Source: Rhodoferax sp. PAMC 29310 (GTDB lineage: Bacteria; Pseudomonadota; Gammaproteobacteria; Burkholderiales; Burkholderiaceae_C). Taken from it: DNA of 64,000 nt. The position numbers were made by a program, and so were the translations under genes. Each line of letters begins with the position of its first letter. The stretch's first letter is position 1. The notes beneath the pieces were generated by a model that worked only from the letters and a program-made list of their open reading frames with translations, ran no database searches and was not told where the DNA came from. Below, one piece after another: positions 27,175 through 35,336 of this stretch. Where the stretch lies: the NCBI RefSeq assembly GCF_017948265.1, contig NZ_CP072852.1, forward strand, positions 2,294,001-2,358,000, read 5' to 3'.

Positions 27175-27484
27175 GGTTTCCAGAGTCAAGTCAGAGGAGA
27201 AGGGCCGTCGAGCAATACTGGAAAAAGCTCGAAAGCCACTGGATGAATTTGAACTGAGCGGCTGATCACCGGCTGGAGAAGTTGTTCGGCCAGGGTGTAC
27301 TTCCGTCGGAAGTGGTCAAGTTTGCACCCGTGGGCGAAATAAGTATTCTGCGGCTGAATATGCGCGACGGTCAATCGCTTGAAGGGCACGCTCACGGAGC
27401 GCTTGACGTCGCCGCAGCCCAACGAATGCCGATAACGTGACGCTGCGCCCGAGAAAATTGACTGCAGCCGATTGATTGCCGCAC
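27175..27484. other. Island interval with possible degenerate coding remnant
   Basis: No intact gene is supported. On the + strand an open stretch from about 27261 to 27440 reads DHRLEKLFGQGVLPSEVVKF and continues with a balanced composition to a TGA, but has no start codon or ribosome-binding site and is interrupted by a stop just upstream. A 118-aa antisense frame overlaps it. Either could be a gene fragment; I recognise neither. Confidence 0.35.
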
Positions 27485-27694
27485 GCTGGCAGCGGCATCT
27501 ATGCCGCGCTGGCCCGCGTGTCCCTTGTGGCCCACCTGCCACCCAAAAATACGCTGAATCTGCTGTCCTGCGGCGACCACTACGCCATCGCCACCTGGGG
27601 CGACTACAACGCCCAAGGGCGCTGGGTCTGGTGGTTGAAAGACTGGATTGACCGGGGGTTTATCAAGCGCTACAGCCGTCCTTCCGGGCCGTAG
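27485..27694 (+). pseudogene. Second, truncated copy of the FAD oxidoreductase C-terminus
   Basis: The frame encodes GSGIYA, then ALARVSLVAHLPPKNTL, and continues nearly identically to the C-terminal 52 residues of the oxidoreductase at 25434-26537. About 13 codons present in the intact gene (VRAGPALLTNLTA) are missing in frame, and everything upstream is absent. The nucleotide match over 155 bp (27527-27681) is about 93 percent with mostly silent differences, so the copy has diverged rather than being a fresh duplication. It ends ...SRPSGP with an altered stop. There is no start signal, so it is a remnant. Confidence 0.85.
27527..27681 (+). repeat. 155-bp direct repeat, copy 2
   Basis: Gap-free copy of 26379-26533 with about 11 mismatches counted by eye, mostly at third codon positions. 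The spacing between copies is about 1.15 kb and brackets the 131-aa gene. Confidence 0.9.
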
Positions 27695-27863
27695 TCAGTC
27701 ACCAAGGCAAAATCAGATACCGCTAAAGAGCTTGAATTCGGGAGGAAAACGGGGAATGCCTCTCGTTTTCTCCTATGAGTAGGTCTTAGCCAGCACTGTC
27801 TAAGCAGACCGGTGAAAGCCCATGCATTCGATTGGGTTGCTGGATGTATTTGATGGAAACCGA
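27695..27863. other. Short interval, nothing recognised
   Basis: No gene, hairpin or repeat stands out between the oxidoreductase remnant and the stop of the DUF6671-like gene. Confidence 0.5.
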
Positions 27864-28715
27864 TCACGGATTACAGCGCGGGCAATGCTTGGGCTCCGCG
27901 ACGGCACAGTCTGTCCTTGGCTGCACGGACTTGTGCTCGCAACACAGACAGGTCCATACCTCACTTCGATACCCGGAGGTCGGCAGTCCACAGGCTGCAC
28001 ACGGAAGTCCAGGCCGTCGCTCGGTCACCCAATAGCCAGGGGAATCGCAGGCGGGGCAACAAGACTGTATGCGCTGAAGCAAATCTCGCGCTGCTTGCTC
28101 GATGATCTGCATTCGACTAGGGTTGGCGAAGGCCCTCAGGTCCGTCTCGACACAGACCTGCCGATTGCTCGCTTGAGCGATGCAATCGTGGAAACAGGAC
28201 TTCAGGTGTTCCCAATCGGCAATGCCTTTGTAGATACGCGAGTCTTCCTGGTTCTGAGGCCGCAATACCAATTGGTGCTGCGGAAAATCCTCATTTGCTG
28301 CAAAGGTCTCGACTTCACCCCAGTCACTGGTCTGCAAATGACCACTGCGCGCAGCTCCCTGCGCCATGCCAACGACCTCGACGCCTAGGCAATCGTCGAT
28401 CCAGACCAGGAGCTCAACGTTCCACGGAAACAGCCCAGTGAATGGGTCAGGACCAAAACTTCCTTCACTGGCCATACCGATTGACAGTCCTGACAGCTCC
28501 ATACCCTTGCGGGCCTTGCGCCGGGCGGCGTCGAGTTGCGTGCCAAGGCGAGGGGTTTCCCGCGTAAACGTGCCGAGTTGGTCGGTGTCGAAGCCAGTGA
28601 CATGGTGAATAGCGCAGTCTAGACCCGAGTCCAGAATTGGTGCGAGGACTTGTTCTTTACCGTGCTGGGTCAGCAATGCGACCTTTCGACCAAGATAAAT
28701 AGACATTCGGGGCAT
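27864..28715 (-). CDS. DUF6671-like protein with C-terminal zinc ribbons
   Basis: A 283-aa soluble protein. The N-terminal 220 residues carry a distinctive pattern: YLGRKVALLTQHGKEQVL near residue 6, DTDQLGTFTRETPR near 43, and the GMASEGSFGPDPF motif near 79. I associate these with DUF6671, a family of unknown function, though the name is from memory. The C-terminal 65 residues hold four CxxC-type pairs (CPACDS, CAACG, CLCCEH, CPRCNP), forming one or two zinc ribbons. The 5' ATG overlaps the stop of a 60-aa ORF as TGATG, suggesting coupling. It belongs to the accessory island. Confidence 0.7.
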   Translation of the reverse strand: MPRMSIYLGRKVALLTQHGKEQVLAPILDSGLDCAIHHVTGFDTDQLGTFTRETPRLGTQLDAARRKARKGMELSGLSIGMASEGSFGPDPFTGLFPWNVELLVWIDDCLGVEVVGMAQGAARSGHLQTSDWGEVETFAANEDFPQHQLVLRPQNQEDSRIYKGIADWEHLKSCFHDCIAQASNRQVCVETDLRAFANPSRMQIIEQAARDLLQRIQSCCPACDSPGYWVTERRPGLPCAACGLPTSGYRSEVWTCLCCEHKSVQPRTDCAVAEPKHCPRCNP

Positions 28716-28897
28716 CAGATGAATACCGTATGCCCAACTTCGACATACGTATACATAGTTTGACTACTTTCAGGCGCTACCGAATTGTCCTTAATCTCAA
28801 TTGAGTCGAGATTCTGAGCGACGGCCTGTGTTGATGTGCAAGGACCGACGACGGCATAGGTCATTGCAACTGTTGCGGAAAGAGCTAGTCGATTCAT
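28715..28897 (-). CDS. Small putative exported protein upstream of DUF6671-like gene
   Basis: A 60-aa ORF with a signal-peptide-like N-terminus (MNRLALSATVAMTYAVVG, a cleavage-like AQA site near residue 26) and a short acidic mature part. Its TGA overlaps the next ATG as TGATG, which supports its being translated. I recognise no family. It could also be a leader peptide or a chance ORF. Confidence 0.4.
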   Translation of the reverse strand: MNRLALSATVAMTYAVVGPCTSTQAVAQNLDSIEIKDNSVAPESSQTMYTYVEVGHTVFI

Positions 28898-29188
28898 AAG
28901 TGCGGAGTCGTTTCAATGATCGGCGCTGCTTTTTTTCATTCTCGGATTGCAGGCAAAACCCGCCTGGCAAGTCTTTCGTCGCGAAGTGAATACGACCTTA
29001 GGGTCAAAGCGCATCCGAGCGTCACTTCACAATGGATTCTCATGATCTGAGAAATCAGTGTAACAACCACCTTTTCGGCCCCTGGTAAGCCAATAAGCTG
29101 GCAATACCAAAAAGTTTGACCTGGCGTATGCAACCTGGGCGACTCGCTATTGCCCACATTAGAAAACCGGGCGACAGGCGCGACTGAC
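28898..29188. other. Interval before the IS, nothing recognised
   Basis: No gene with support. A minus-strand frame of 116 codons covers it but begins inside the insertion sequence, so it is a composite. No transposase remnant is visible next to the solitary terminal repeat that follows. Confidence 0.4.
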
Positions 29189-29216
29189 GAGGGTGCAAGA
29201 AGTTTTATGTCAACGG
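29189..29216 (+). repeat. Solitary IS256-type terminal repeat
   Basis: A 28-bp sequence starting GAGGGTGCAAGAAG and ending TCAACGG. It matches the right terminal repeat of the adjacent IS (reverse-complemented) at 25 of 28 positions, better than the IS's own left repeat does (23 of 28). It lies immediately outside the 8-bp target duplication, in the same orientation as the left end. It is not part of the present element. Confidence 0.75.
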
Positions 29217-29224
29217 TCTTTCGC

Positions 29225-30556
29225 GAGGGTGTCCCGAATTTTGTGTAAACGGCGGTTAAGTTAGACGCGCGGCATGCGCTCGTCAAGCTGAATGGTAAAG
29301 CGGTTCAGAGCAGCCTTCCAATCCCGAATCGGCATCGTCCATTTCTGGCTGATGTTGTTCAGTGCCAGATAGAACAGCTTGAACACTGCGTCCTCAGATG
29401 GGAACGAGCCGCGGGTCTTGGTTATTTTGCGCAGGCTCATGTTCACGGACTCAATGGCGTTGGTCGTGTAAATCACTTTTCGGATGTCTGGCGGGTATTC
29501 AAAGAACGGTATCAAGTGTGTCCAGTTGCGCCGCCAGGAGCGCCCAATCGGAGCGAAGGAATCGTCCCATTTGACCTCGAATGCCGTGAGTTGTCGCTCA
29601 GCTTCGGATTCAGTGGGCGCAGCGTAAATCAGCCGCAAATCCGCGGCGACTTCCTTGCGCTGTTTCCACCCCACGAAGTTCAGGCTGTGACGCACCATGT
29701 GAACAATGCAAAGCTGCACCGTCGCCTTGGGGAAGACTGCCTCAATGGCGTCAGGGAAACCTTTGAGCCCATCTACGCAGGCGATAAAGATGTCAGCCAC
29801 GCCCCGATTCTTCAGTTCAGTCACCACCTGCAGCCAGAACTTGGCCCCTTCGGTTTGGGCCATCCACAGGCCCAGTACCTCTTTGAGGCCGTCCAGGTTG
29901 ACGCCAATGGCCAAGTACAGGGCCTTGACCCGCACAGTACCGTTGTCGCGCACCTTGACGTGAATGCAGTCCATGTAGACGATGGGGTACAGCGCCTCCA
30001 AGGGGCGCGACTGCCAGGCTTTGACCTCGTCCATGACGGCGTCGGTCACGGATGAAATCAGGGCAGGAGACACTTCGGCGCCGTACATCTCCTGCAGATG
30101 GCCTTGAATCTCGCGTACCGTCATGCCTCGGGCATACAGCGACAGTATCTTGTCGTCAAAGCCGCTCCAGCGGGTCTGGTGTTTGCCAATCAGTTGGGGC
30201 TCGAAGGTGCCGGCGCGGTCACGGGGGATTTCTATGGGTAGCTGGCCAAAATCGCCTTTGAGCGTTTTCTTGCTGCACCCGTTGCGGGTGTTGCCCGCTT
30301 CATTGGCAACCAACTGGTTCTTGCCGTGACCCAGGTGGCCGGTCAATTCGGCTTGCAAAGCTCGCTCGACCAAGGCTTTGGTGAGCTGCGTCAAGAGGCC
30401 ATTCTGGCCAATCAGGTCTTCGGGCTTTTTGTAGTCGGCCAACAGGGCGTCAATCAGCTCGGCGGGTAAGGGTTTCATCTCTACGGTCATCTCGGCTCCA
30501 TGCAAGACAGCAGTTTCCTGCCAAATAACCGTTTACACAAAACTTCTTACACCCTC
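29225..30556 (-). mobile_element. Complete IS256-family insertion sequence
   Basis: The element is 1332 bp. Its left terminal repeat (29225-29252) and right terminal repeat (30529-30556) are imperfect 28-bp inverted repeats, both beginning GAGGGTGT from the outside and sharing TTTTGTGTAAACGG internally. It is flanked by perfect 8-bp direct repeats TCTTTCGC at 29217-29224 and 30557-30564, the target-site duplication expected for IS256 transposition. One intact transposase gene fills it. The intact ends and duplications point to a recent insertion. Confidence 0.95.
29261..30490 (-). CDS. IS256-family transposase
   Basis: A 409-aa DDE transposase of full length for the family. The catalytic triad is visible in YMDCIHVKV (first Asp, near residue 178), CVDGLKGF (second Asp, near 241) and TTNAIESVN (Glu, near 348). 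The C/D(2)H-type segment VQLCIVHMVRHSL typical of IS256 (mutator) transposases is near residue 268. No frameshift or stop interrupts it, so it may be active. ATG 30490 is preferred; a TTG lies five codons upstream. Confidence 0.95.
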   Translation of the reverse strand: MTVEMKPLPAELIDALLADYKKPEDLIGQNGLLTQLTKALVERALQAELTGHLGHGKNQLVANEAGNTRNGCSKKTLKGDFGQLPIEIPRDRAGTFEPQLIGKHQTRWSGFDDKILSLYARGMTVREIQGHLQEMYGAEVSPALISSVTDAVMDEVKAWQSRPLEALYPIVYMDCIHVKVRDNGTVRVKALYLAIGVNLDGLKEVLGLWMAQTEGAKFWLQVVTELKNRGVADIFIACVDGLKGFPDAIEAVFPKATVQLCIVHMVRHSLNFVGWKQRKEVAADLRLIYAAPTESEAERQLTAFEVKWDDSFAPIGRSWRRNWTHLIPFFEYPPDIRKVIYTTNAIESVNMSLRKITKTRGSFPSEDAVFKLFYLALNNISQKWTMPIRDWKAALNRFTIQLDERMPRV

Positions 30557-30695
30557 TCTTTCGCCCGCATCGAAGCCGGTCAACGCGCTGTAAAAGCAGC
30601 TTGCCCCCTACTTTATTGACCATAGACGAGCCGCCAAAGCCCGTGTTAACGTCATCCCCTTTGAATTCCCTGGATTGCCTGCCTTGCTTCTGTCT

Positions 30696-31280
30696 ATGCC
30701 TGACTACATCATCATGTTGAAAACCTTCGCCCGCGAATTGGGGGCGGGTGCGATTGTTGTTCTTGTTGCCTTTCTGATCTCACGCGTGTTGCGCCGGGTC
30801 ATCAACACTCTGCGGGAATCGCACAGCCTCTCGTCCACCATGGCCAAGCGCCTGCAAAATTTTCGCCAACGGACGATCATTTTTATTACCTTGCTGGTGC
30901 TGATGCAAATAGCCGGTGTTTTTGACAACGCCTGGGCATTCCTTTCAACGGCGCTGCTGGCCGTGGCGCTGGGCTTTGTGGCGGCCTGGAGCATTTTGAG
31001 CAATGCCACCTCGGCGGTGCTGGTGCTGATTCTTCGCCCGTTCCGCATCGGTGACACGGTGGAGTTGATGGACCCCACGGGGGAACCCATGGGCGGGGAA
31101 GTCACCGACATGAACCTGATGTTCACCACCCTCACGCTGCCAGTGGCTGAAGGTGATTCGCCCGACAGGCCGTCGGTGTTGAACGTGCCCAACAACTTTT
31201 TCTTTCAGCGCGTGCTGCGCACCCGCTCCCGCCACAAGCCCGACAGCCGGGCCGCTTTTTTCTCCGACCCGGAAGACTAA
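30696..31280 (+). CDS. Small MscS-family mechanosensitive channel protein
   Basis: A 194-aa inner-membrane protein with about three hydrophobic segments and the MscS pore/beta region: LSTALLAVALGFVAAWSILSNATSAVLVLILRP around residues 80-115, followed by RIGDTVEL. It lacks the larger C-terminal vestibule domain of E. coli MscS and ends in a charged tail, so it is a short family member that may conduct or act as a subunit. It should respond to membrane tension. ATG 30696 is chosen over a TTG at 30675. It is convergent with the ZIP gene. Confidence 0.85.
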   Translation: MPDYIIMLKTFARELGAGAIVVLVAFLISRVLRRVINTLRESHSLSSTMAKRLQNFRQRTIIFITLLVLMQIAGVFDNAWAFLSTALLAVALGFVAAWSILSNATSAVLVLILRPFRIGDTVELMDPTGEPMGGEVTDMNLMFTTLTLPVAEGDSPDRPSVLNVPNNFFFQRVLRTRSRHKPDSRAAFFSDPED

Positions 31281-31297
31281 GCAGAGGCGCAGATGCC

Positions 31298-32029
31298 TTA
31301 AAGCGCTTCGAGCATCTGCCCCACCACGCCGACCGAAAAGCCCAGTATGGCACCCATGGCCGGTGCCCAGCGCCGGCGCATTTTGGCTTGGGGCGCGATG
31401 TCCTGAAACACCGAGTACAAAATTCCGCCCGTGGCCAGCAGCATGACGGCTGACACCACCTGCGGGTAAGCCGACAACCACAAATACCCCGCTGCGCCCG
31501 CGACTGGCCCCAACAACGCCATGAGCGCGAACATGAGAATGATTTTGCGAGAGCCAAAGGCCTCTGATTGACGAAGCTCACGGTAGGCGTTGAAACCTTC
31601 GGGCACGTTTTGCATGCCAATCAGCGCGGCCAGCAAAATCACATGCTCGCCGACCACCGCGCAAACGGCGCCCAAGGCAATAGACTCAGGCAAAAAATCG
31701 GCCAGCATCGCCAGAAACTGACTGGCTGGCGTGCCCTGACGGTACAGCGCCCAATCCAGCGCCATGAACAGCAACCCGCCCAGGATCAGAAAAAAACCGG
31801 CTGAGGCCGGCTGCAAGTGGGCCATGCCCTGCGGCACCAGCACCAGCATGACGGCAGCCAACAAGGCCCCGCCACCAAAGGCCAAAATGCTGTGCCGAAA
31901 CTCCCGTTCCAGCCACAACGGCCGAATTTTCTCCACATGGGCCAACACCGCCCCCAGCGGCATGGCCAAGCCGGCCAACAGGGTGAGCGCAATCACGCCC
32001 CCCAAGGTTGTCACACCAATCTCCGCCAT
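31298..32029 (-). CDS. ZIP-family metal transporter
   Basis: A 243-aa polytopic membrane protein with about eight hydrophobic segments. The key transport helices carry ADFLPESIALGA near residue 128 and the NVPEGFNAYREL motif near 160, corresponding to the HNxPEG signature of ZIP transporters with Gln in place of the first His. ZIPs import divalent metals such as zinc, iron or manganese. It begins nine bases after the selD/senC stop and so is the last gene of the egtD-senB-selD operon. A selenium-related role is not established. Confidence 0.82.
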   Translation of the reverse strand: MAEIGVTTLGGVIALTLLAGLAMPLGAVLAHVEKIRPLWLEREFRHSILAFGGGALLAAVMLVLVPQGMAHLQPASAGFFLILGGLLFMALDWALYRQGTPASQFLAMLADFLPESIALGAVCAVVGEHVILLAALIGMQNVPEGFNAYRELRQSEAFGSRKIILMFALMALLGPVAGAAGYLWLSAYPQVVSAVMLLATGGILYSVFQDIAPQAKMRRRWAPAMGAILGFSVGVVGQMLEAL

Positions 32030-32038
32030 GGGCCCGTC

Positions 32039-33127
32039 TTAGCGAACCCGCAATTTGCCAGCGCCTTCACCCTGCAAAATTTCGCCAATCTCGGCGGCGT
32101 CGTCAAAACCGTGGGCCTTGAAGATGGCCAGCACGGCGTCAACCGCCTCTGGTGCACAGGACACCAGCAAGCCGCCGCTGGTTTGCGGGTCGGACAGCAA
32201 GGCCTGGTTGACGGGGTCAAAACCAGCGGCCAACTGAATGTCGTGCCCATAACCTGCCCAGTTTCGACCCGATGCGCCGGTGACCATGCCCTGGGCGGCA
32301 AGCTCACGCACACCGCTCAGAAGTGGCACACGGGCCCAGTCGATTTGCACGGTGCATTGGGCGCCGCGCGCCAGTTCCAGCGTGTGGCCGGCGAGTCCAA
32401 AACCGGTCACATCCGTCAGGGCGTGTACGCCGTCCAGTGCGGCCAGTTCAGGGCCGGGGGTGTTCAGCTTGGTGGTGACGGCAATCATCTGCGCGTAGCC
32501 TTCGGCGCTGAGTTTTTCTTTCTTGAGCGCGGCCGACAAGATGCCCACGCCCAGCGGTTTGCCCAGAATCAGCCGGTCGCCCACGCGGGCGTCAGCATTG
32601 CGCTTGACGCGCGCGGGGTGAACCAGCCCCATCGCCACCAGCCCATAAATGGCCTCGACCGAGTCAATGGTGTGGCCGCCCGCAATCGGGATACCCGCCG
32701 CGCGGCAGACCGAGGCGCCGCCTTCAAGTACCTTGGCAATGGTGGCGGTTGACAGCACGTTGATGGGCATGCCGACCAGCGCCAGCGCCATGATGGGCGT
32801 GCCGCCCATGGCGTACACGTCAGAAATGGCGTTGGTGGCGGCAATGCGGCCAAACTCAAACGGGTCGTCCACGATGGGCATGAAGAAGTCGGTGGTGGCA
32901 ATCAGCGCCTGCTCATCGTTGAGCTTGTAGACGGCGGCATCGTCTGCCGTTTCAATGCCGACCATCAACTCTTTGGGCATAGGCATGGCCGTGATGCCCT
33001 TCAAAATTTCAGACAAAACGCCGGGCGCTATCTTGCAGCCGCAGCCACCGCCGTGTGACAGGCTGGTGAGGCGGGGCTCGGTGGGCAAATTCGCGGCGGG
33101 ATGTGAGGGGGGGGTCGGTGTCGTCAT
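32039..33127 (-). CDS. selD: Selenide, water dikinase (SelD/SenC)
   Basis: The 362-aa enzyme makes selenophosphate from selenide and ATP. The active-site loop HGGGCGCKIAP has Cys29, Cys31 and Lys32, corresponding to Cys17/Lys20 of E. coli SelD, so this is the Cys form with no selenocysteine. The motifs DDAAVY near residue 55, TTDFFMPIVDDPFEFGRIAATNAISD near 70-95, and DPQTSGGLL near 322 are intact. The frame runs on upstream but GGAGATTGAC precedes ATG 33127. Immediate neighbours are a SenB-type glycosyltransferase and egtD, so in this operon it may serve selenoneine synthesis (SenC) rather than, or as well as, selenoproteins or seleno-tRNA. No selA, selB or mnmH is in the window. Confidence 0.93.
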   Translation of the reverse strand: MTTPTPPSHPAANLPTEPRLTSLSHGGGCGCKIAPGVLSEILKGITAMPMPKELMVGIETADDAAVYKLNDEQALIATTDFFMPIVDDPFEFGRIAATNAISDVYAMGGTPIMALALVGMPINVLSTATIAKVLEGGASVCRAAGIPIAGGHTIDSVEAIYGLVAMGLVHPARVKRNADARVGDRLILGKPLGVGILSAALKKEKLSAEGYAQMIAVTTKLNTPGPELAALDGVHALTDVTGFGLAGHTLELARGAQCTVQIDWARVPLLSGVRELAAQGMVTGASGRNWAGYGHDIQLAAGFDPVNQALLSDPQTSGGLLVSCAPEAVDAVLAIFKAHGFDDAAEIGEILQGEGAGKLRVR

Positions 33128-33170
33128 GTCAATCTCCAGTGAAGGGTCGAGTTTAGAGGTGATGGGCGCC

Positions 33171-34130
33171 TCAGGCGGCCAGCATGGTTTTGACCAGCTG
33201 GTGCAGCAGCGCCTGTTCACGCGCGGGCTCAAACAAAGTGGCGCGGGCTTCGCATTGCTCGCGCAGCAGCGGCAGAAAAGCAGCGTCGTCCCGGCAGCGC
33301 AACAGCAACTCGGCCAGGGCGGCGTCGTCACCCAGGTCGAAATAGCCCGCGTAGTCGGCCCCGAGCATGCCCACATTGCCGTCAATGCGCGAGGCCAGCA
33401 CGGGTGTACCGCTTTGCACCGCCTCCAGGATAACGTGGGCACCCCCTTCCATCTTGCTGGGGTGCACCAGCACATGGGCGCGCTGAATGTGCCGCCGGGT
33501 GTCGGCATGGGGTAGCCCGCCGAGCCATCGGTAGGCCGGGCAGCACCGGGCGGCATGTTGCACCGCCTGCAACCAGTGCGGCTCCAGCGCCTCGCCGATA
33601 TGGTCCAGCAACACATCAGACCGCTCGGCCAGGCGAGAGGCCGCCCGCAGGCAAGTCAGCGGGTCTTTCTCATCACGCAAATGCCCCACCATCAGCGCGC
33701 GCAGGTGGCCCTTGGGCTTGCTTAGCGTGACGCGCCGGGGGGTGGACTGAAAAATCACCTGGGCTTTGGGCCGCAGGCCGGGTGGCAGGGCGTCGGGCCC
33801 GCGCTCTTGCAACACCACCAAATGACCGGCAACTTGCACCACGTGTTGCGCGTCCGTGTCGGTCTGGATGTCTCGGTAGAGGTCCGTGCCGGTCAACACC
33901 ACGGCTAGCTTCTGGGGGCCCATGGCCTGCGCCCAAGCGAGTGCGGCGGGGGCGGATTTGCGGGCGTGCAAGGCGAGCATCACGTCGGCGCCCTCGCCTT
34001 GCCAGCGGTTGCCTATCGTGGTTCGAAACGCCGGCTGCAAAAGGCGTGACCAGCGCAACGCCGTCTGCCAGTTGCCGTTGTTGGCTTTCGCCAGCGCCGG
34101 GGTAATGATCAGGACATGGGGTTTGCTCAT
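33171..34130 (-). CDS. senB: SenB-type glycosyltransferase (selenosugar synthase family)
   Basis: A 319-aa GT-B fold glycosyltransferase. It opens with HVLIITPALAKANNGNWQTALRW, then LALHARKSAPAALAW near residue 58 and VVLTGTDLYRDI near 78, and a C-terminal nucleotide-sugar site with LVHPSKMEGGAHVILEAVQSGTPV near 225. This pattern fits TIGR04348, whose studied members (SenB) join selenophosphate to a UDP-sugar to give a selenosugar for selenoneine. The ATG at 34130 gives the family N-terminus. Placement between egtD and selD/senC strongly supports the role. The assignment is by recollection of the family and by context. Confidence 0.82.
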   Translation of the reverse strand: MSKPHVLIITPALAKANNGNWQTALRWSRLLQPAFRTTIGNRWQGEGADVMLALHARKSAPAALAWAQAMGPQKLAVVLTGTDLYRDIQTDTDAQHVVQVAGHLVVLQERGPDALPPGLRPKAQVIFQSTPRRVTLSKPKGHLRALMVGHLRDEKDPLTCLRAASRLAERSDVLLDHIGEALEPHWLQAVQHAARCCPAYRWLGGLPHADTRRHIQRAHVLVHPSKMEGGAHVILEAVQSGTPVLASRIDGNVGMLGADYAGYFDLGDDAALAELLLRCRDDAAFLPLLREQCEARATLFEPAREQALLHQLVKTMLAA

Positions 34131-34241
34131 GGTGTCAGTGTCCTCGCTCAATAGCTTCCATTTTTACAACAAATTGGGCGCCACTCCTTGTACGCTCGGT
34201 GCAAGCCGCTATTATTTTGGAAGCATTCATAAGATCCTCCT

Positions 34242-35192
34242 TCAAGCACGGGCCAAAAACACGGCGAAATGGCGTAGCGCCTCGGACCAATGGGTCGTGT
34301 TCACAAACCCGGCCTCGCGTAGCAGACCTTCAAACTGGGCCAGGGTGTATTTGTAGGCGTTCTCCGTGTGAATACGCTCCCCCGCGCGAAAACGCCGCTC
34401 GGCGCCGGGCCAACGCACCGTGAGATCTTGCGCGGCCTGCAGATGCATTTCAATGCGCGAAGCCTCCTGGTTGAACAGCGCAATGTGCTGCCACTGCGCC
34501 ACCTGAAAATCACTGCCCAGCCGCTGGTTCAGATGCAAAAGCATGTTGCGATTGAAGGCTGCGGTCACGCCCAGCGCATCGTCATAGGCGGGCACCAGCA
34601 AGGAGGCCGGTTTGAGCAAATCCACGCCAATCAACAGCGCCCCACCCTGTGCGGCCAGGCGGATTTGGCTAAGGAAATCCACCGCCTGCTCAGAGGTGAA
34701 ATTGCCAATGCTGGAGCCGGGGTAAAAAACCAGCCGGGGCCCGTCACCAGCCTCAAGCGGCAAGTCCAGATGATGGGAGAAGTCCATGCCCACGCCGACC
34801 ATCGGCAAATCCGGGTGCTGGCGCTGCAATTGACCCAACGCGTCCTGGAGAAAGGCAGCTGAAATGTCGACCGCCACATAGCGCGAAGGGCGCAGTACCC
34901 CCAGCAGGCGAGCCGCTTTGGCGCAGTTGCCCGCACCTAGATCAATCAGCGGCCAGCCGCCGGGCAGCTGAGCTGCCATGTCCGCTGCGTGGGCGTCAAA
35001 AATACGGGCCTCGGTGCGCGTGGGGTAGTACTCAGGCAAGGCAGTAATGGCGTCAAACAGCCGGGAGCCCAGCGCATTGTAAAAGTACTTGGGGGCGATC
35101 GACGCGGCTGTGGCCAGCAGGCCCGCAGCCAGTTCGGCTTGGGTGGCTGCGGCGTTTTCGTGATCAAGCTGAATGAAATGAGGCAGGGTCAT
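34242..35192 (-). CDS. egtD: L-histidine N-alpha-methyltransferase
   Basis: EgtD trimethylates histidine with SAM to hercynine, the precursor of ergothioneine and selenoneine. The 316-aa length is standard. Features are KYFYNALGSRLFDAITALPEYYPTRTE near residues 35-60, the SAM motif LIDLGAGNCAKAARLL near 82, the FYPGSSIGNF motif near 155, and the histidine-binding C-terminal RIHTENAYKYT near 280. It is the first gene of the egtD-senB-selD-zip run, with 111 bp to senB. No egtB or senA gene lies beside it. Confidence 0.93.
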   Translation of the reverse strand: MTLPHFIQLDHENAAATQAELAAGLLATAASIAPKYFYNALGSRLFDAITALPEYYPTRTEARIFDAHAADMAAQLPGGWPLIDLGAGNCAKAARLLGVLRPSRYVAVDISAAFLQDALGQLQRQHPDLPMVGVGMDFSHHLDLPLEAGDGPRLVFYPGSSIGNFTSEQAVDFLSQIRLAAQGGALLIGVDLLKPASLLVPAYDDALGVTAAFNRNMLLHLNQRLGSDFQVAQWQHIALFNQEASRIEMHLQAAQDLTVRWPGAERRFRAGERIHTENAYKYTLAQFEGLLREAGFVNTTHWSEALRHFAVFLARA

Positions 35193-35336
35193 GGCGCACG
35201 GGTCTCGGGTTGGTCAGCGGCTTGGCAAGTCAAAAGACTCGTGCGCTGTTTCTGCTCAAGTGCCTGGAGCTGCCCGCTGCCTGCCAGCAGGCTGCTCCAA
35301 CTTCGCGTCTAATTGCAGACTCCCCAATATACATTC

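Noticed and set aside
28936..29286. 116-codon minus-strand ORF spanning the left IS end
   Set aside because: It starts inside the insertion sequence, so the present frame is a chance fusion.
33030..33050. Selenocysteine (in-frame TGA) in selD
   Set aside because: The active-site position is encoded by a Cys codon; no in-frame TGA and no SECIS-like need.
33128..33616. Upstream extension of the selD/senC reading frame
   Set aside because: The extension lies over the senB gene in another frame, and is Cys/Trp/Pro-rich noise; ATG 33127 gives the family N-terminus.
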